NCBI GenBank assembly: GCA_026390115.1 | Contig: JAPLGO010000024.1 | Location: forward strand, 33,293 to 97,292 | Direction of reading: 5' to 3' | DNA length: 64,000 nucleotides | Source: Campylobacterales bacterium | Lineage (GTDB): Bacteria; Campylobacterota; Campylobacteria; Campylobacterales; Sulfurimonadaceae | Shown here: in pieces, positions 1 to 9,142 of the stretch | Layout of the letters: every line of letters begins with the position of its first letter | Position numbering within the stretch: the first letter of the stretch is position 1 | Notes under the pieces: model-generated | Told to the model about the DNA's origin: nothing | Seen by the model: only the letters and a program-made list of their open reading frames with translations | The model's database searches: none | Translations under genes and position numbers: made by a program

Positions 1-323
1 TCAGTGCTGTTTTTGTCTAAATTTTGATAACTTTCAAAACTGTATTCTTTAAAAATTTTTTCATCAATGCATGTATTCACTGTTTGATTTGTGTCATGTT
101 GACTTGTAGAGATAACTTTCAGTTTTTGCCCGTCACCCCACTCGAAATAACTGTTATAATAGGGTTGCAAAGTCCATACTGCAAAACCCAAAGTAAAAAT
201 TATGTTCGTTATATACTCTTTCTTTTTTGTCTCTCTGTATTTTTTTATGTCATAAGAGATAAGTATTAAAAAAATTATTTGTAACGATATATTGAACCAA
301 TCACTATCTAAAAAATCAAACAA
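1..323 (-). CDS. Unknown membrane protein, C-terminus outside the window
   Basis: This minus-strand frame runs off the left edge, so only about 107 N-terminal residues are seen. It starts at a TTG (321-323) with GGAG six bases upstream, and the GGAG overlaps the stop codon of the preceding tcdA gene, so the two are almost certainly co-transcribed. The protein begins MFDFLDSDWFN. It has two hydrophobic stretches (about residues 9-24 and 38-53) joined by a charged loop (KKYRETKKKEY), then a polar region beginning YNSYFEWGDG. It looks like a two-helix inner-membrane protein with a soluble domain. I do not recognise the family. The TTG start and RBS are seen; the topology is inferred. Confidence 0.6.
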   Translation of the reverse strand, partial: MFDFLDSDWFNISLQIIFLILISYDIKKYRETKKKEYITNIIFTLGFAVWTLQPYYNSYFEWGDGQKLKVISTSQHDTNQTVNTCIDEKIFKEYSFESYQNLDKNST

Positions 324-332
324 ACCACTCTC

Positions 333-971
333 CTATTTCTCTCTTATTTTTTTAATCGTTTGGGCACACATGGCAAGCCCGAATGTAGCCGTTACACCCA
401 TAAAACTTCCCTTCTCTTTTGTAACCACCTCTTCGCTTGAAAAGATGGTGGTGTATTTTTTGTTGAAGCCTCGTTTTTTGAGTTCATATCTTATTTTGGA
501 GCCGAATTTATCACCGTATGTTTTCCAGATATCTGCTACTTCTACTTTTGTCGGGTCTAATCTTTTTGCACTTCCAAAGGAGGAGATGAGCTTTTTGTAG
601 CACTTTTGAGCGATAGCTAATTTTGCATTTCTGTCATCTATGGCATCTAACACCAAATCATATTCGTCAAAATCAAAGTCCCAAACCCACTGCTCATCTA
701 CTCTTACATTTATAATTTTGAGATGTGGATAATGGGTTAGCAGCGCCTCAACCTTAAACTCGCCCTCATGCAGTTCAGACCACATCTGGCGATTCTGGTT
801 TGTCACATCGTAGGTGTCAAAGTCAACAATTGTTATGTCGGTTATTCCGCTACGCGTCAGACAATCAAGACAAAAACTTCCGACTCCCCCTACTCCTAAA
901 AGTATCACTTTCGCATTCTGTATTTTTAAAAAATCATCTTGCAAAAGCTGTTTTATACGCTCATATTTCAT
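333..971 (-). CDS. tcdA: tRNA threonylcarbamoyladenosine dehydratase-like E1/ThiF protein (TcdA)
   Basis: The 212-residue protein belongs to the ThiF/MoeB/E1 superfamily, which adenylates a carboxyl group using ATP. The nucleotide-binding glycine loop GVGGVGSFCLDCLTRSG lies near residue 26. It is followed by DFDTYDVTNQNRQ, which matches the DxDxxxxTNxNRQ signature of TcdA (CsdL), the enzyme that cyclises t6A at tRNA position 37. A DAIDDRNAK block follows. It is shorter than E. coli TcdA, mainly at the C-terminus, as is usual for short ThiF-like proteins in this phylum. It lies 4 nt downstream of surE on the same strand. The superfamily is certain; the tRNA substrate is inferred from the TNQNRQ motif. 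Confidence 0.8.
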   Translation of the reverse strand: MKYERIKQLLQDDFLKIQNAKVILLGVGGVGSFCLDCLTRSGITDITIVDFDTYDVTNQNRQMWSELHEGEFKVEALLTHYPHLKIINVRVDEQWVWDFDFDEYDLVLDAIDDRNAKLAIAQKCYKKLISSFGSAKRLDPTKVEVADIWKTYGDKFGSKIRYELKKRGFNKKYTTIFSSEEVVTKEKGSFMGVTATFGLAMCAQTIKKIREK

Positions 972-975
972 CCGC

Positions 976-1755
976 TTATTTCATCCACTCTTCAAGTGCA
1001 TTGATACTTTTGTATGCACTCATGTCGAGATGAATCGGCGTTAAAGAGACAAATCCTGCTTCGATTGCTTCGTAATCGCTCATGTCGTGCGCAACATCTC
1101 TAGATTTAAACTCTAGCGGATGAAGCCCAAGCCAGTAGTGCTCCTCACCGCGTGGATTTCTGTGAAGATGTGCGTCATTTGCGTAGCATCTGTACCCTGC
1201 ATAAGTCACTTTCATCGGGGCAACCGTGAGTTCAGCAGGAATATTTACATTCAGAAACTCTCTGTGAGGAAGAGGAAACGAACCCTCTTTTATCTTCATA
1301 ACAAGCTCTTTAATCGTGTTGCATGCAAGCGAAAAATCTCCATCAGGATTCGTAAAATCCATCACCTGACTAATCGCAATAGCAGGAACGCCATGCAAAA
1401 CAGCCTCCATAGCACCCGCACATGTTCCTGAGTAGGTAATATCCTCGCCCATGTTTGAGCCGCGGTTTATTCCGCTGACAAGTAAATCAGGCTTTTCCCC
1501 CTCAAACATGGAGTGAAGTGCGAGATAAACACAGTCGCTCGGCGTACCGTCATCCAGTTTATAAAAATCATCTTCTACACATATAAAACGGAGCGGACGA
1601 ACCAAAGTAAGCGAATGCCCGCATGCAGACTTCTCATTTGCGGGTGCTACTACGGTAACATCCACACCATTAATCTCTCTCAAAGCACTGACCAAATTTC
1701 GCAGTCCTTTCGCCTCATAACCATCATCGTTTGTCACTAAAATTTTATACCTCAA
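976..1755 (-). CDS. surE: 5'/3'-nucleotidase SurE
   Basis: SurE is a metal-dependent nucleoside monophosphatase of stationary-phase survival. The N-terminus ILVTNDDGYEAKGL carries the DD metal ligands, and SACGHSLT and SGINRGSNMGEDITYSGT supply further active-site residues. The length of about 260 residues is normal for the family. An in-frame ATG exists at 1761, but AGGAG touches it directly. The TTG two codons later (1753-1755) has the same AGGAG six bases upstream and gives a protein beginning MRYKILVTNDDG, closer to typical SurE, so I chose TTG. It heads a group with tcdA and the partial membrane protein downstream. Confidence 0.95.
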   Translation of the reverse strand: MRYKILVTNDDGYEAKGLRNLVSALREINGVDVTVVAPANEKSACGHSLTLVRPLRFICVEDDFYKLDDGTPSDCVYLALHSMFEGEKPDLLVSGINRGSNMGEDITYSGTCAGAMEAVLHGVPAIAISQVMDFTNPDGDFSLACNTIKELVMKIKEGSFPLPHREFLNVNIPAELTVAPMKVTYAGYRCYANDAHLHRNPRGEEHYWLGLHPLEFKSRDVAHDMSDYEAIEAGFVSLTPIHLDMSAYKSINALEEWMK

Positions 1756-1791
1756 TGGCATCTCCTAACTTCTCTCATAGAAATAATTTTC

Positions 1792-2844
1792 TTAATATTG
1801 GTTATATACTCGTTTTGCTTTTGGATATGCATATATTATCGCTCCGGCTGCTATACCCAATATGATGAGCCAAACGAACATTGCGAATGAACTCTCATCC
1901 TCTGCCTCTTCTTTTATCTTTTTAACAACTATTGTCTCTTCTTTTTTTGCACTTTCTACACTTTTTGTTGCAACTTTTGTCTCTGCAGCGACGGAATAAC
2001 TACTCTCTTTTATTGCTTGATTTGTCATATTTATCTCTTTAACTAGAGGTGCTGTTATGTTTGTGTCCACTTTTATTGCCATGTTATTTGCATCTGTTTT
2101 TGTTACTGAAATATTTTTATTGTCAGCTTCTTTTTTAGTAGGAATGATTGCCGACATCCTTGCTGCCGCTACTTTAAGGCTTTGTTCTTCTTCTTTGGTT
2201 TGATTTGTTTTATTTATCACATCATATTTTCGACTGAATGCACTCTTAAATTTTGGCTGAACCAAATTCATGACCTCTTGATACACCTCTTGATTTTTTA
2301 TTGGTTCTATTATCAGAACAGTATAGTTGCCAAGAGGTCGCACATAAATTGCAAAATCATTTTTTGTTGCTAGAGTATTAAGTTTTTCGTACACCTCCTT
2401 TTTTTGGAACATTTCTAACTCCTCAAGCGCCACCTCTTTTTTAGAGTAGGTTTTTAATATAACCTTCTTTGGGTATTGCGAACTTAATGATGCATAGACA
2501 GATGAAGTTTGCGCCACATTTTGTGATAATTCTTCAATATTTATTGCAGTGGCTTTGAGAAACTTTGGCATAATCAGTTTCAATGTCTCTTCCAATATAT
2601 ACTGATTTTTTATAGGTTCTGCAACCAAAAGATTCTTTTTTCCAGATGCTGTAACATGAATATCAAAATCATTCTCTTTAGAAATAAGTTCAAGTTTACT
2701 ATAAATTTCATCACTCTTTAGTTTTTCAAATGCAGCATTCGCACTCTCCCTGTCTTTAAAACTATCAAAAACAATCTGCTTTGTATATGCCCCTAAAGAA
2801 CTGCTTATCAGTATGATTGTCACTGCTGTAAAAATAATTTTCAA
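1792..2844 (-). CDS. Membrane protein with two SPOR-like repeats and a C-terminal anchor
   Basis: The protein has 350 residues. An N-terminal signal-like segment (residues 1-18) is followed by two homologous blocks at about residues 20-97 and 123-200. Each runs from a KQIVFDSF/KKVILKTY strand through a helix to IKNQxxxxExxxLxxPKF. This is the size and strand pattern of a SPOR-type peptidoglycan-binding repeat, but that assignment is structural intuition. A lysine- and threonine-rich linker leads to one strong transmembrane helix (about 322-341, FAMFVWLIILGIAAGAIIYA) and a short basic tail. It stands apart from its neighbours. It could bind the wall or be a motility-related membrane protein; the function is unknown. 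Confidence 0.7.
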   Translation of the reverse strand: MKIIFTAVTIILISSSLGAYTKQIVFDSFKDRESANAAFEKLKSDEIYSKLELISKENDFDIHVTASGKKNLLVAEPIKNQYILEETLKLIMPKFLKATAINIEELSQNVAQTSSVYASLSSQYPKKVILKTYSKKEVALEELEMFQKKEVYEKLNTLATKNDFAIYVRPLGNYTVLIIEPIKNQEVYQEVMNLVQPKFKSAFSRKYDVINKTNQTKEEEQSLKVAAARMSAIIPTKKEADNKNISVTKTDANNMAIKVDTNITAPLVKEINMTNQAIKESSYSVAAETKVATKSVESAKKEETIVVKKIKEEAEDESSFAMFVWLIILGIAAGAIIYAYPKAKRVYNQY

Positions 2845-2991
2845 GCATACTTCCCAGAAATAAATTTTGAATTCATTATATTGTTTTAATTATAAATAAA
2901 ATCTAAAAATGAATAAAAAAATTAAACCCTTCTTAGATTAAAAAAAAATTTTCTTTTTCCGATAATATTGAAAATTACTACAAGGTATATT

Positions 2992-3516
2992 ATGAACACT
3001 TCCTACGGATTGAATTCCTATACATCACACGATTTAAGCATAAGCATGAAAACATCGAGCAGCGATGTTATCAATATGGATTTTGCAAATAAAAAAGAGC
3101 TTTCTTTGTCGCATCAAGAGAGCAAAAATGCAACTAAAGATAACCTCTCTTTTTCTTCCATGCAATCATTTCAATTCTCTATGACGGGCAATGGAATAGA
3201 TGAACAAGACCAAAAAGAGATAGATGCTTTTATGAAAATTGCAAAACCGTTTGTTGATTCATTTTTAAAAGAGCTAGAGCAAGATGCGCCGCAAACTCCG
3301 GTTACAAAGCTGGCAAACAAAATAGCGGATATTTTTGCACCTATGAAAGAAAAAGATCAAAATACAAAAAATCAGGTAAAAACAGACATAGTAAAAATGT
3401 TTGACAACTCAATGAATCAAAGCGATTCCATGAGTAAAATCTTTGAAGATGCAAAAAAATTATTAGAAAAAACTCTTCAAGAGTTTGATGATTACAACAA
3501 AAAACTATATGCCTGA
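2992..3516 (+). CDS. Unknown soluble protein with acidic NGIDEQDQKEID block
   Basis: This is a 174-residue protein from the ATG at 2992, which has AGG eight bases upstream. A TTG at 2968 in the same frame is less likely. The N-terminus is rich in Ser/Thr/Asn and low complexity (MNTSYGLNSYTSHDLSISM). The second half is helical and charged, with FSMTGNGIDEQDQKEIDAF followed by amphipathic helices ending DDYNKKLYA. There is no signal peptide or membrane segment. The next gene begins 35 nt later, so the two are probably an operon with the chemoreceptor-like gene. I do not recognise a characterised family. Its style (Ser/Asn-rich N-terminus, helical C-terminus) resembles the protein at 19161. Confidence 0.65.
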   Translation: MNTSYGLNSYTSHDLSISMKTSSSDVINMDFANKKELSLSHQESKNATKDNLSFSSMQSFQFSMTGNGIDEQDQKEIDAFMKIAKPFVDSFLKELEQDAPQTPVTKLANKIADIFAPMKEKDQNTKNQVKTDIVKMFDNSMNQSDSMSKIFEDAKKLLEKTLQEFDDYNKKLYA

Positions 3517-3550
3517 TTCTTTTTGGAATAGTATATGCTTGTAAAATTGT

Positions 3551-4723
3551 ATGAAATCACTAATATTGATAATTTTATTAAATGTAGCTATTTTAGCTTC
3601 ATCGGCGTTTGATGTAGAGCAGGAATATGAACAGCTCAATGCGGGAATTGAAAAAATATCTCCTCTTCTCTCCGCAGAAGATAAAGTATCTCTTTATCTG
3701 TTAGTTCTCGCAACGCATGACAAAATAGCAACTGCTTATGCTCTAGGGGAGCATGGCGGTGATTCAGTAAAAGAGGTAGAGCAAGAGACATTAAAGCTCT
3801 TCTCCTTAATAAAAATGAATAACGAGAAAATTAAGAAGAGTGACGTCGAAAATTTAGTAGAGCTCTACTCCCAGATGAATAAATATGGGTTGGAGTTTAT
3901 TAAAAGCAACTCAAACGAGTCCAACAACCCTCTTCCTATTTTTATATTTTTAGGTGCTGCAGCTCTTGCTCTAGGATTTGGTGTAAGTTATTTTTTCTTT
4001 AGAAATCAAAACACCCCTCTAATCAATAGCGATAAACAAAGCCGCAACATTAACGATATCTTTGCAAATCTGCCGGAAATGGACAAAACACAAAACAAAA
4101 ACGAAAGCGACAACTCGGGAAAAGCAGAGAAGGAAGTCTCTTCTGCGCATGCAGAATCCCGTCATGTTGAAACTCCTATAAAAAGTAGTGAGGATGGAGA
4201 TGCATTGGCGAATCTGCAAAAAGTGCATAATAATGTTTTAAATGAAGTGAAACATTTAGAACGCCTAAAAGCATCTTGGCATGAAGAGCAAAATAAAGCA
4301 AACGATGAACTGAAAAAAGAGAAGAGAGCTCTCGAGCATGACATCCAAGAGCTTAAGAAAAAAACAGCAGAGTTGCAAGATTCACAAAAAACACTTATTA
4401 GTGAATCTCAAGAGAATTTACAAAATCTAGATAAACAACCCTACGAGAATGATGCTGAATTTAATGAAAAATTAATTTCTCTCAAACATAAAAGCCATAA
4501 CATATTCCATATATTGGATACTATCTCGGATATCGCAGAGCAGACAAATCTGCTTGCTCTCAATGCAGCCATAGAAGCAGCCAAAGCCGGTGAACATGGA
4601 AGAGGATTTGCAGTAGTAGCAGATGAAGTTAGAAATCTTGCAGAAAAAACCCAAGAGACACTGAGTGAAGCAAAAGTAAATATTTCAAGTGTCGTAGATG
4701 CAATTTCAAGTTTAAAAAGTTAA
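3551..4723 (+). CDS. Chemoreceptor-like protein with a shortened signalling domain
   Basis: The protein has 390 residues. A signal-like helix (1-19) is followed by a helical sensor region (20-125) and a transmembrane helix at about 127-151 ([19 protein letters not shown]). Then come a polar linker and a coiled coil at about 215-300. The C-terminus carries the methyl-accepting chemotaxis hairpin tip, [37 protein letters not shown], which is the CheA/CheW contact site. After the tip only about 30 residues remain, so the returning helix of the usual antiparallel hairpin is nearly absent and no CheR-docking tail is seen. It may signal in an unusual way or have lost function. The domain identity is secure; the ligand is unknown. 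Confidence 0.85.
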   Translation: MKSLILIILLNVAILASSAFDVEQEYEQLNAGIEKISPLLSAEDKVSLYLLVLATHDKIATAYALGEHGGDSVKEVEQETLKLFSLIKMNNEKIKKSDVENLVELYSQMNKYGLEFIKSNSNESNNPLPIFIFLGAAALALGFGVSYFFFRNQNTPLINSDKQSRNINDIFANLPEMDKTQNKNESDNSGKAEKEVSSAHAESRHVETPIKSSEDGDALANLQKVHNNVLNEVKHLERLKASWHEEQNKANDELKKEKRALEHDIQELKKKTAELQDSQKTLISESQENLQNLDKQPYENDAEFNEKLISLKHKSHNIFHILDTISDIAEQTNLLALNAAIEAAKAGEHGRGFAVVADEVRNLAEKTQETLSEAKVNISSVVDAISSLKS

Positions 4724-4857
4724 GAGTGTCTTAAAACTTGACATTGCCTCTTCAATTAGTGTAAAATTGCGGCATCAAAACAGATATTTACATATCTCAA
4801 TATCCTCTAATTTATGCGTTGTGCAAAAAAATCCCAATAAACTAAGGTAATTACTTA

Positions 4858-6225
4858 ATGAGTGAAAACAATTCACAAACAACTCCGACAACCCCAGCAA
4901 CACCGACCCAACCACGCAAGACTACAAAGCCAAACAACAAAACTCGTTCACACACTCCCGTTAAAGGTGTAACCGTTGATGACCTTCGTGCAAAAACAAT
5001 TGAAGAGTTAGTAACACTCGCAAATGAGCTTAATGTTGAACATCCAAATGAGTTAAAAAGACAAGATATTATCTTTGAAATTTTAAAGGCTCAAACAGAG
5101 CAAGGCGGCTTTATACTCTTTAGCGGCATTTTAGAAATCATGCAAGACGGCTATGGATTTATCCGTTCGATTGACAAAAGTTTTAACGAAAGTATAAACG
5201 ATGCCTATGTTTCCAACACTCAAATTAAAAGATTTGCACTTAGAAACGGGGATGTTGTTACAGGTCAAGTCCGCCCTCCAAAAGACCAAGAGAGATACTA
5301 TGCACTTATCAAAATAGAAGCCGTAAACGGCTTACCGCCCGAAGAGAGCAAAAAAAGACCTCTTTTTGAAAACTTAACACCTCTTTATCCACTAGAACAA
5401 ATCAAATTAGAATACAGAGAAAAAGGGCTTATTGGTCGAATGATGGATCTATTCGCACCCATCGGCAAGGGGCAAAGGGGTCTGATTGTTGCCCCTCCAA
5501 GAAGCGGTAAAACTGAACTATTAAAAGAGATAGCCCACGGTATAACTGCAAATCATCCCGAGATTGATTTGATGGTTTTACTTGTAGATGAGAGACCTGA
5601 AGAGGTTACCGACATGGAGAGAAGCGTTAAAGGTGATGTTTACAGCTCAACCTTTGACATGCCTGCAAAGAACCATGTTAAAGTTGCCGAAATGGTAATA
5701 GAAAAAGCAAAAAGACGCGTTGAGTTAGGAAAGGATGTAGTCATACTTCTTGACTCTATCACCCGTCTAGCGCGCGCTTACAACACAGTCACTCCTTCAA
5801 GCGGTAAAGTTCTCTCCGGCGGCGTGGATGCGAATGCGCTGCATAAGCCGAAGCGCTTTTTCGGAGCAGCGAGAAATATTGAGAATGGAGGAAGTTTGAC
5901 AATTATTGCTACTGCCCTTGTCGATACCGGAAGCAAAATGGACGAAGTTATCTTTGAGGAGTTCAAAGGAACCGGAAACTCTGAAGTTGTACTCGACCGC
6001 AAAATTGCCGAAAGACGCATATTCCCTGCAATCGACATCTTAAAATCCGGAACAAGAAAAGATGAACTTCTTATCGGTTCGGATGTTCTGCAAAAAGTGT
6101 TTATCCTTCGTCAGATGATTCATAAGCAGGATAATGAGGTAGAAGCACTCAAATTTGTTTATACGACCATGGGTAAAAAAGCTACGAATGAAGAGTTCTT
6201 AGAAAGCATGAATACGAACCAATAA
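4858..6225 (+). CDS. rho: Transcription termination factor Rho
   Basis: Rho is the hexameric RNA helicase that ends transcription at C-rich, unstructured RNA. The 455 residues begin with a Thr/Pro/Asn-rich extension (1-38), then the Rho N-terminal domain ([16 protein letters not shown]) and an RNA-binding cold-shock fold with DGYGFIRS. The motor follows: Walker [13 protein letters not shown] near residue 215, Walker [17 protein letters not shown], then the Q-loop and R-loop region ([27 protein letters not shown]). A -10-like TAAAAT at 4762-4767 sits in the gap upstream. murI follows only 2 nt after the stop, so the two are one operon. Confidence 0.98.
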   Translation: MSENNSQTTPTTPATPTQPRKTTKPNNKTRSHTPVKGVTVDDLRAKTIEELVTLANELNVEHPNELKRQDIIFEILKAQTEQGGFILFSGILEIMQDGYGFIRSIDKSFNESINDAYVSNTQIKRFALRNGDVVTGQVRPPKDQERYYALIKIEAVNGLPPEESKKRPLFENLTPLYPLEQIKLEYREKGLIGRMMDLFAPIGKGQRGLIVAPPRSGKTELLKEIAHGITANHPEIDLMVLLVDERPEEVTDMERSVKGDVYSSTFDMPAKNHVKVAEMVIEKAKRRVELGKDVVILLDSITRLARAYNTVTPSSGKVLSGGVDANALHKPKRFFGAARNIENGGSLTIIATALVDTGSKMDEVIFEEFKGTGNSEVVLDRKIAERRIFPAIDILKSGTRKDELLIGSDVLQKVFILRQMIHKQDNEVEALKFVYTTMGKKATNEEFLESMNTNQ

Positions 6226-6227
6226 CT

Positions 6228-6971
6228 ATGAAACTAGGGGTATTTGATAGCGGAATCGGCGGTTTAACTGTTGTAAAATCACTTTTAGAGCATGAACTTT
6301 TTGAAGAGATTATCTACTTCGGAGACACAGCGCGTGTACCCTACGGAATTAAAGACAAAAATACTATCATCCGCTATGCCATAGAGGCGGTAGAGTTTTT
6401 CAAAAACTTTGAACTCGATCTCATCATAGTTGCATGTAACACCGTGAGTGCCTACGCTCTTGAAGAGATGCGGGAGAGTTCTGCATGCCCTGTTATCGGG
6501 GTTGTAGAGTCGGGTGTGCTTGCAACATCCAACGCAATTAAAGACAAAAATTCAAATATTCTCATACTCGGTACAAAAGCCACCGTAAACTCAAAAGCCT
6601 ATGAGACAAGCCTCCATAAACAGGGCTTTGTCAACCTTCAAGCCAAGGCTACAGGGCTGTTTGTTCCTATGGTTGAAGAGGGAATTTATGAGGGTGAAAT
6701 TTTAGATGCCACACTCAAACACTACTTTAAAGATTTAGAAACTCCCCATGCCATCATTCTCGGCTGTACGCACTTTCCTCTCATCTCAAACGCCATTCAA
6801 AACTATTTCGGCAAAGATACAATTTTGATCCACTCCGGAGAAGCTATTGTTGAGCATTTAGAAAAGGAGTTTACATTTGAAACAAAATATAAAAACCCGA
6901 AACTCAAATTCTTCGCCTCAGAAAATCCGGAAGCACTCAGAAGCGTTGCAAAAATGTGGCTGAAAATATAG
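6228..6971 (+). CDS. murI: Glutamate racemase MurI
   Basis: This enzyme interconverts L- and D-glutamate to supply D-Glu for peptidoglycan. The 247-residue length is slightly short for the family. The N-terminal DSGIGGLTVV carries the first active-site Asp/Ser. The two catalytic cysteines lie in VACNTVSA (about residue 70) and LGCTHFPL (about residue 179), and FGDTARVPYG is also conserved. It starts 2 nt after the rho stop, so expression is coupled to rho. It is a cell-wall gene beside a transcription gene, with no sign of transfer. Confidence 0.97.
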   Translation: MKLGVFDSGIGGLTVVKSLLEHELFEEIIYFGDTARVPYGIKDKNTIIRYAIEAVEFFKNFELDLIIVACNTVSAYALEEMRESSACPVIGVVESGVLATSNAIKDKNSNILILGTKATVNSKAYETSLHKQGFVNLQAKATGLFVPMVEEGIYEGEILDATLKHYFKDLETPHAIILGCTHFPLISNAIQNYFGKDTILIHSGEAIVEHLEKEFTFETKYKNPKLKFFASENPEALRSVAKMWLKI

Positions 6972-7020
6972 AGTAGTATAATGTAACTGTTTTGCAATAA
7001 TGAAGTTATAAAATTTTGCC

Positions 7021-8778
7021 ATGGAAAATAAATTACCCAAAACATGGTTAAATAATTTAGAAGTTTTAGACATAGCCTTTCAACCCATCATCAATATTCA
7101 TACCGGTAAAACTTATGCAGTAGAATCACTCCTTAGAAACTACCAAGAGATTGGTTTTGATTCTATTTTTGTCCTCTTCGACCAAATCTATAAAGAGAAT
7201 CTCCTCTACTCTTTTGATATTGCTCTGCGTGAGAAGGCGATACAGAAATTTATAAAAATTGATGACTTCAAAAATATAAAACTCTTCTACAACCTTGATA
7301 ATCGCTTATTTGAGATGCCTGATTTTACAAGCGGCAACACAGCTGCCCTACTCAAAAAATATGGTATAAAAAAGGATGATATCTGTTTTGAGATTTCCGA
7401 GAGACATGAGATTTCGAGTGATTGTAAAATGGATCAGGTTCTTATGCACTACAGAGATGAAAATTTTTGTATAGCCATTGATGACTTTGGGGTCGGCTAT
7501 TCCGGTTACAAACTTCTCTATGAGAGCACTCCGGATGTTATAAAAATTGATAGATTCTTTTTAACAGATATTGAAAAAGATATAAAGAAAAAAATAATGG
7601 TGAGCAATATAACGCATCTCGCTATTCAGCTGGGAATAAAAGTTATCGCGGAAGGTGTTGAAACAAAAGCAGAGCTTATGACTTGTAAAGAGATAGGATG
7701 CCATCTGGCTCAGGGTTACCTTGTGCAAAAACCAACGCAAAACACAAACGAAATTAAACAAAAATATAATGCTATTACTGATTTACTCAAGCACGAAAAA
7801 AGAGCGGATGCCGAGTATAAAATAGATAGTTACCTAGATAAAATAAAACCTCTCTTCGTTCAATCCAAAATGACTCAAGTCATAGAGTACTTCAAAAAGT
7901 ATCCCAACACCTCTATCATACCGATTGTAAATGCCAGTGATGAGCCGATTGGAATATTGCAAGAGAACATCATAAAAGAATCACTCTACTCTCAATACGG
8001 CAAATCACTTCTTCTCAATGACGGTACAAAAAAATCAAAACTCAAAAATCTAATCAGCAATTGCGGTATAGCGGATATCAACAGCGATATAGCAACAATC
8101 ATAGAGCTGTTCTCCAACAATCCAGACTCCAAAGGGATTATTTTAACAAACAACTCAAAATATTATGGCTATCTCTCTGCAAGAGCCATTATTACTATTA
8201 TGAATGAAGAAAACATTCTCTTTGCGAGAGAACAGAACCCCCTCACAAAACTTCCAGGAAATACGATAATTGAAAAATATATTTCAACTGTTTCTACAAA
8301 TAAAAATTCTTACATGTTATGCTATTTTGATTTGGACAACTTCAAGGCATATAATGATATTTACGGCTTTAGAAACGGAGACAGAGTTATACTTTTATTT
8401 GCAGATATTATCAAAAAGCATCTACCCTCTGAGTTTTGCAAAGCTCATATCGGCGGCGATGACTTTTTTGTAGCTATAAAATATAACAACGATGATGAGC
8501 ATTCCTACAGCAACAAAATTATAAAAATTATCAAAAAGTTCACACAGGATGCAAAAGATTTTTACTCTCAAGAGGACAAAAAAAGAGGGTATATAATCGC
8601 AAAAGACCGAGAAGAAAAGATAAAAGAGTTCCCACTGTTAACCGTGAGTGCTTCAATTGTGATAGTTACAAAAACAACAAATGACAGGTCCTCAAAAAAT
8701 ATAAACTCTGTTTTATCTTTACAAAAAAAAGTTGCCAAACATGAAGACAGCCACATCTCCATAAGCAGTCTCTTATGA
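7021..8778 (+). CDS. EAL-CBS-GGDEF cyclic-di-GMP phosphodiesterase/cyclase
   Basis: This is a 585-residue cytoplasmic protein. An N-terminal EAL domain (about 10-245) keeps every catalytic residue I can check: E in AVESLLR, N in FYNLDNR, E in CFEISER, DD in IDDFGVGYS, K in VIKIDRFF, E in VIAEGVET and Q in AQGYLVQKP. It should therefore hydrolyse c-di-GMP. The middle (about 270-395) resembles a CBS pair. The C-terminal GGDEF domain (about 405-585) has the variant AHIGGDDFF and no RxxD inhibitory site upstream, so its cyclase activity is doubtful. It starts at ATG directly after ATAAAATTTTGCC with no visible ribosome site, which suggests a leaderless mRNA. It overlaps the next gene by 4 nt. Confidence 0.93.
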   Translation: MENKLPKTWLNNLEVLDIAFQPIINIHTGKTYAVESLLRNYQEIGFDSIFVLFDQIYKENLLYSFDIALREKAIQKFIKIDDFKNIKLFYNLDNRLFEMPDFTSGNTAALLKKYGIKKDDICFEISERHEISSDCKMDQVLMHYRDENFCIAIDDFGVGYSGYKLLYESTPDVIKIDRFFLTDIEKDIKKKIMVSNITHLAIQLGIKVIAEGVETKAELMTCKEIGCHLAQGYLVQKPTQNTNEIKQKYNAITDLLKHEKRADAEYKIDSYLDKIKPLFVQSKMTQVIEYFKKYPNTSIIPIVNASDEPIGILQENIIKESLYSQYGKSLLLNDGTKKSKLKNLISNCGIADINSDIATIIELFSNNPDSKGIILTNNSKYYGYLSARAIITIMNEENILFAREQNPLTKLPGNTIIEKYISTVSTNKNSYMLCYFDLDNFKAYNDIYGFRNGDRVILLFADIIKKHLPSEFCKAHIGGDDFFVAIKYNNDDEHSYSNKIIKIIKKFTQDAKDFYSQEDKKRGYIIAKDREEKIKEFPLLTVSASIVIVTKTTNDRSSKNINSVLSLQKKVAKHEDSHISISSLL

Positions 8779-9137
8779 GAAAAAAACAAAAAATCGTCAA
8801 TCTTTTTCATGATAAAGATGTCTATCAAATAAGATATGTGATTTCTATTACAACAGAGGAAGATATAAACCTATTTTGGGATTTTATCAGTGCATCGAAT
8901 AACCCGACACATGAGCTGATTCATGCATTTATAACCAAATTTCATAACTTTGCCTTATCCTTTATCATAAATAATAAAGCGATGTTTTTTGAAATTATTT
9001 TAGAAGAGAGCGACGATTTTTTTTACTTTACTCTGTGGAATCAAAAAGTAGCTCTCGCATTTAAATCTTGCATGTACAAAGCACCCTTTGAATTTTTATA
9101 TGACAAAAAAAAATCAGTGTCAAACTCAATAAGTTAA
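8775..9137 (+). CDS. Unknown small protein coupled to the EAL-GGDEF gene
   Basis: This 120-residue protein has no signal peptide or membrane helix. Its ATG overlaps the stop of the EAL-CBS-GGDEF gene (ATGA), so translation is coupled. A basic N-terminus (MRKKQKIVNLFHDKD) leads into an alpha/beta pattern with YQIRYVISITTEEDINLFW, an aromatic-rich centre (FYFTLWNQ) and a Lys/Ser tail. I do not recognise it. The tight coupling suggests a partner or regulator of the c-di-GMP enzyme. It is followed 5 nt later by another unknown gene, so the three form one unit. Confidence 0.65.
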   Translation: MRKKQKIVNLFHDKDVYQIRYVISITTEEDINLFWDFISASNNPTHELIHAFITKFHNFALSFIINNKAMFFEIILEESDDFFYFTLWNQKVALAFKSCMYKAPFEFLYDKKKSVSNSIS

Positions 9138-9142
9138 AGTGT

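Noticed and set aside
24..600. Plus-strand open frames at 24-269 and 292-600
   Set aside because: They lie opposite the membrane protein and tcdA frames, lack a ribosome site and give unlikely protein sequences; they are shadows.
2941..2950. Other long A or T runs (for example A8 near 2941) as phase-variable sites
   Set aside because: They are intergenic or common in AT-rich DNA and do not change a frame in a way that yields an ordered product, unlike the dnaX tract.
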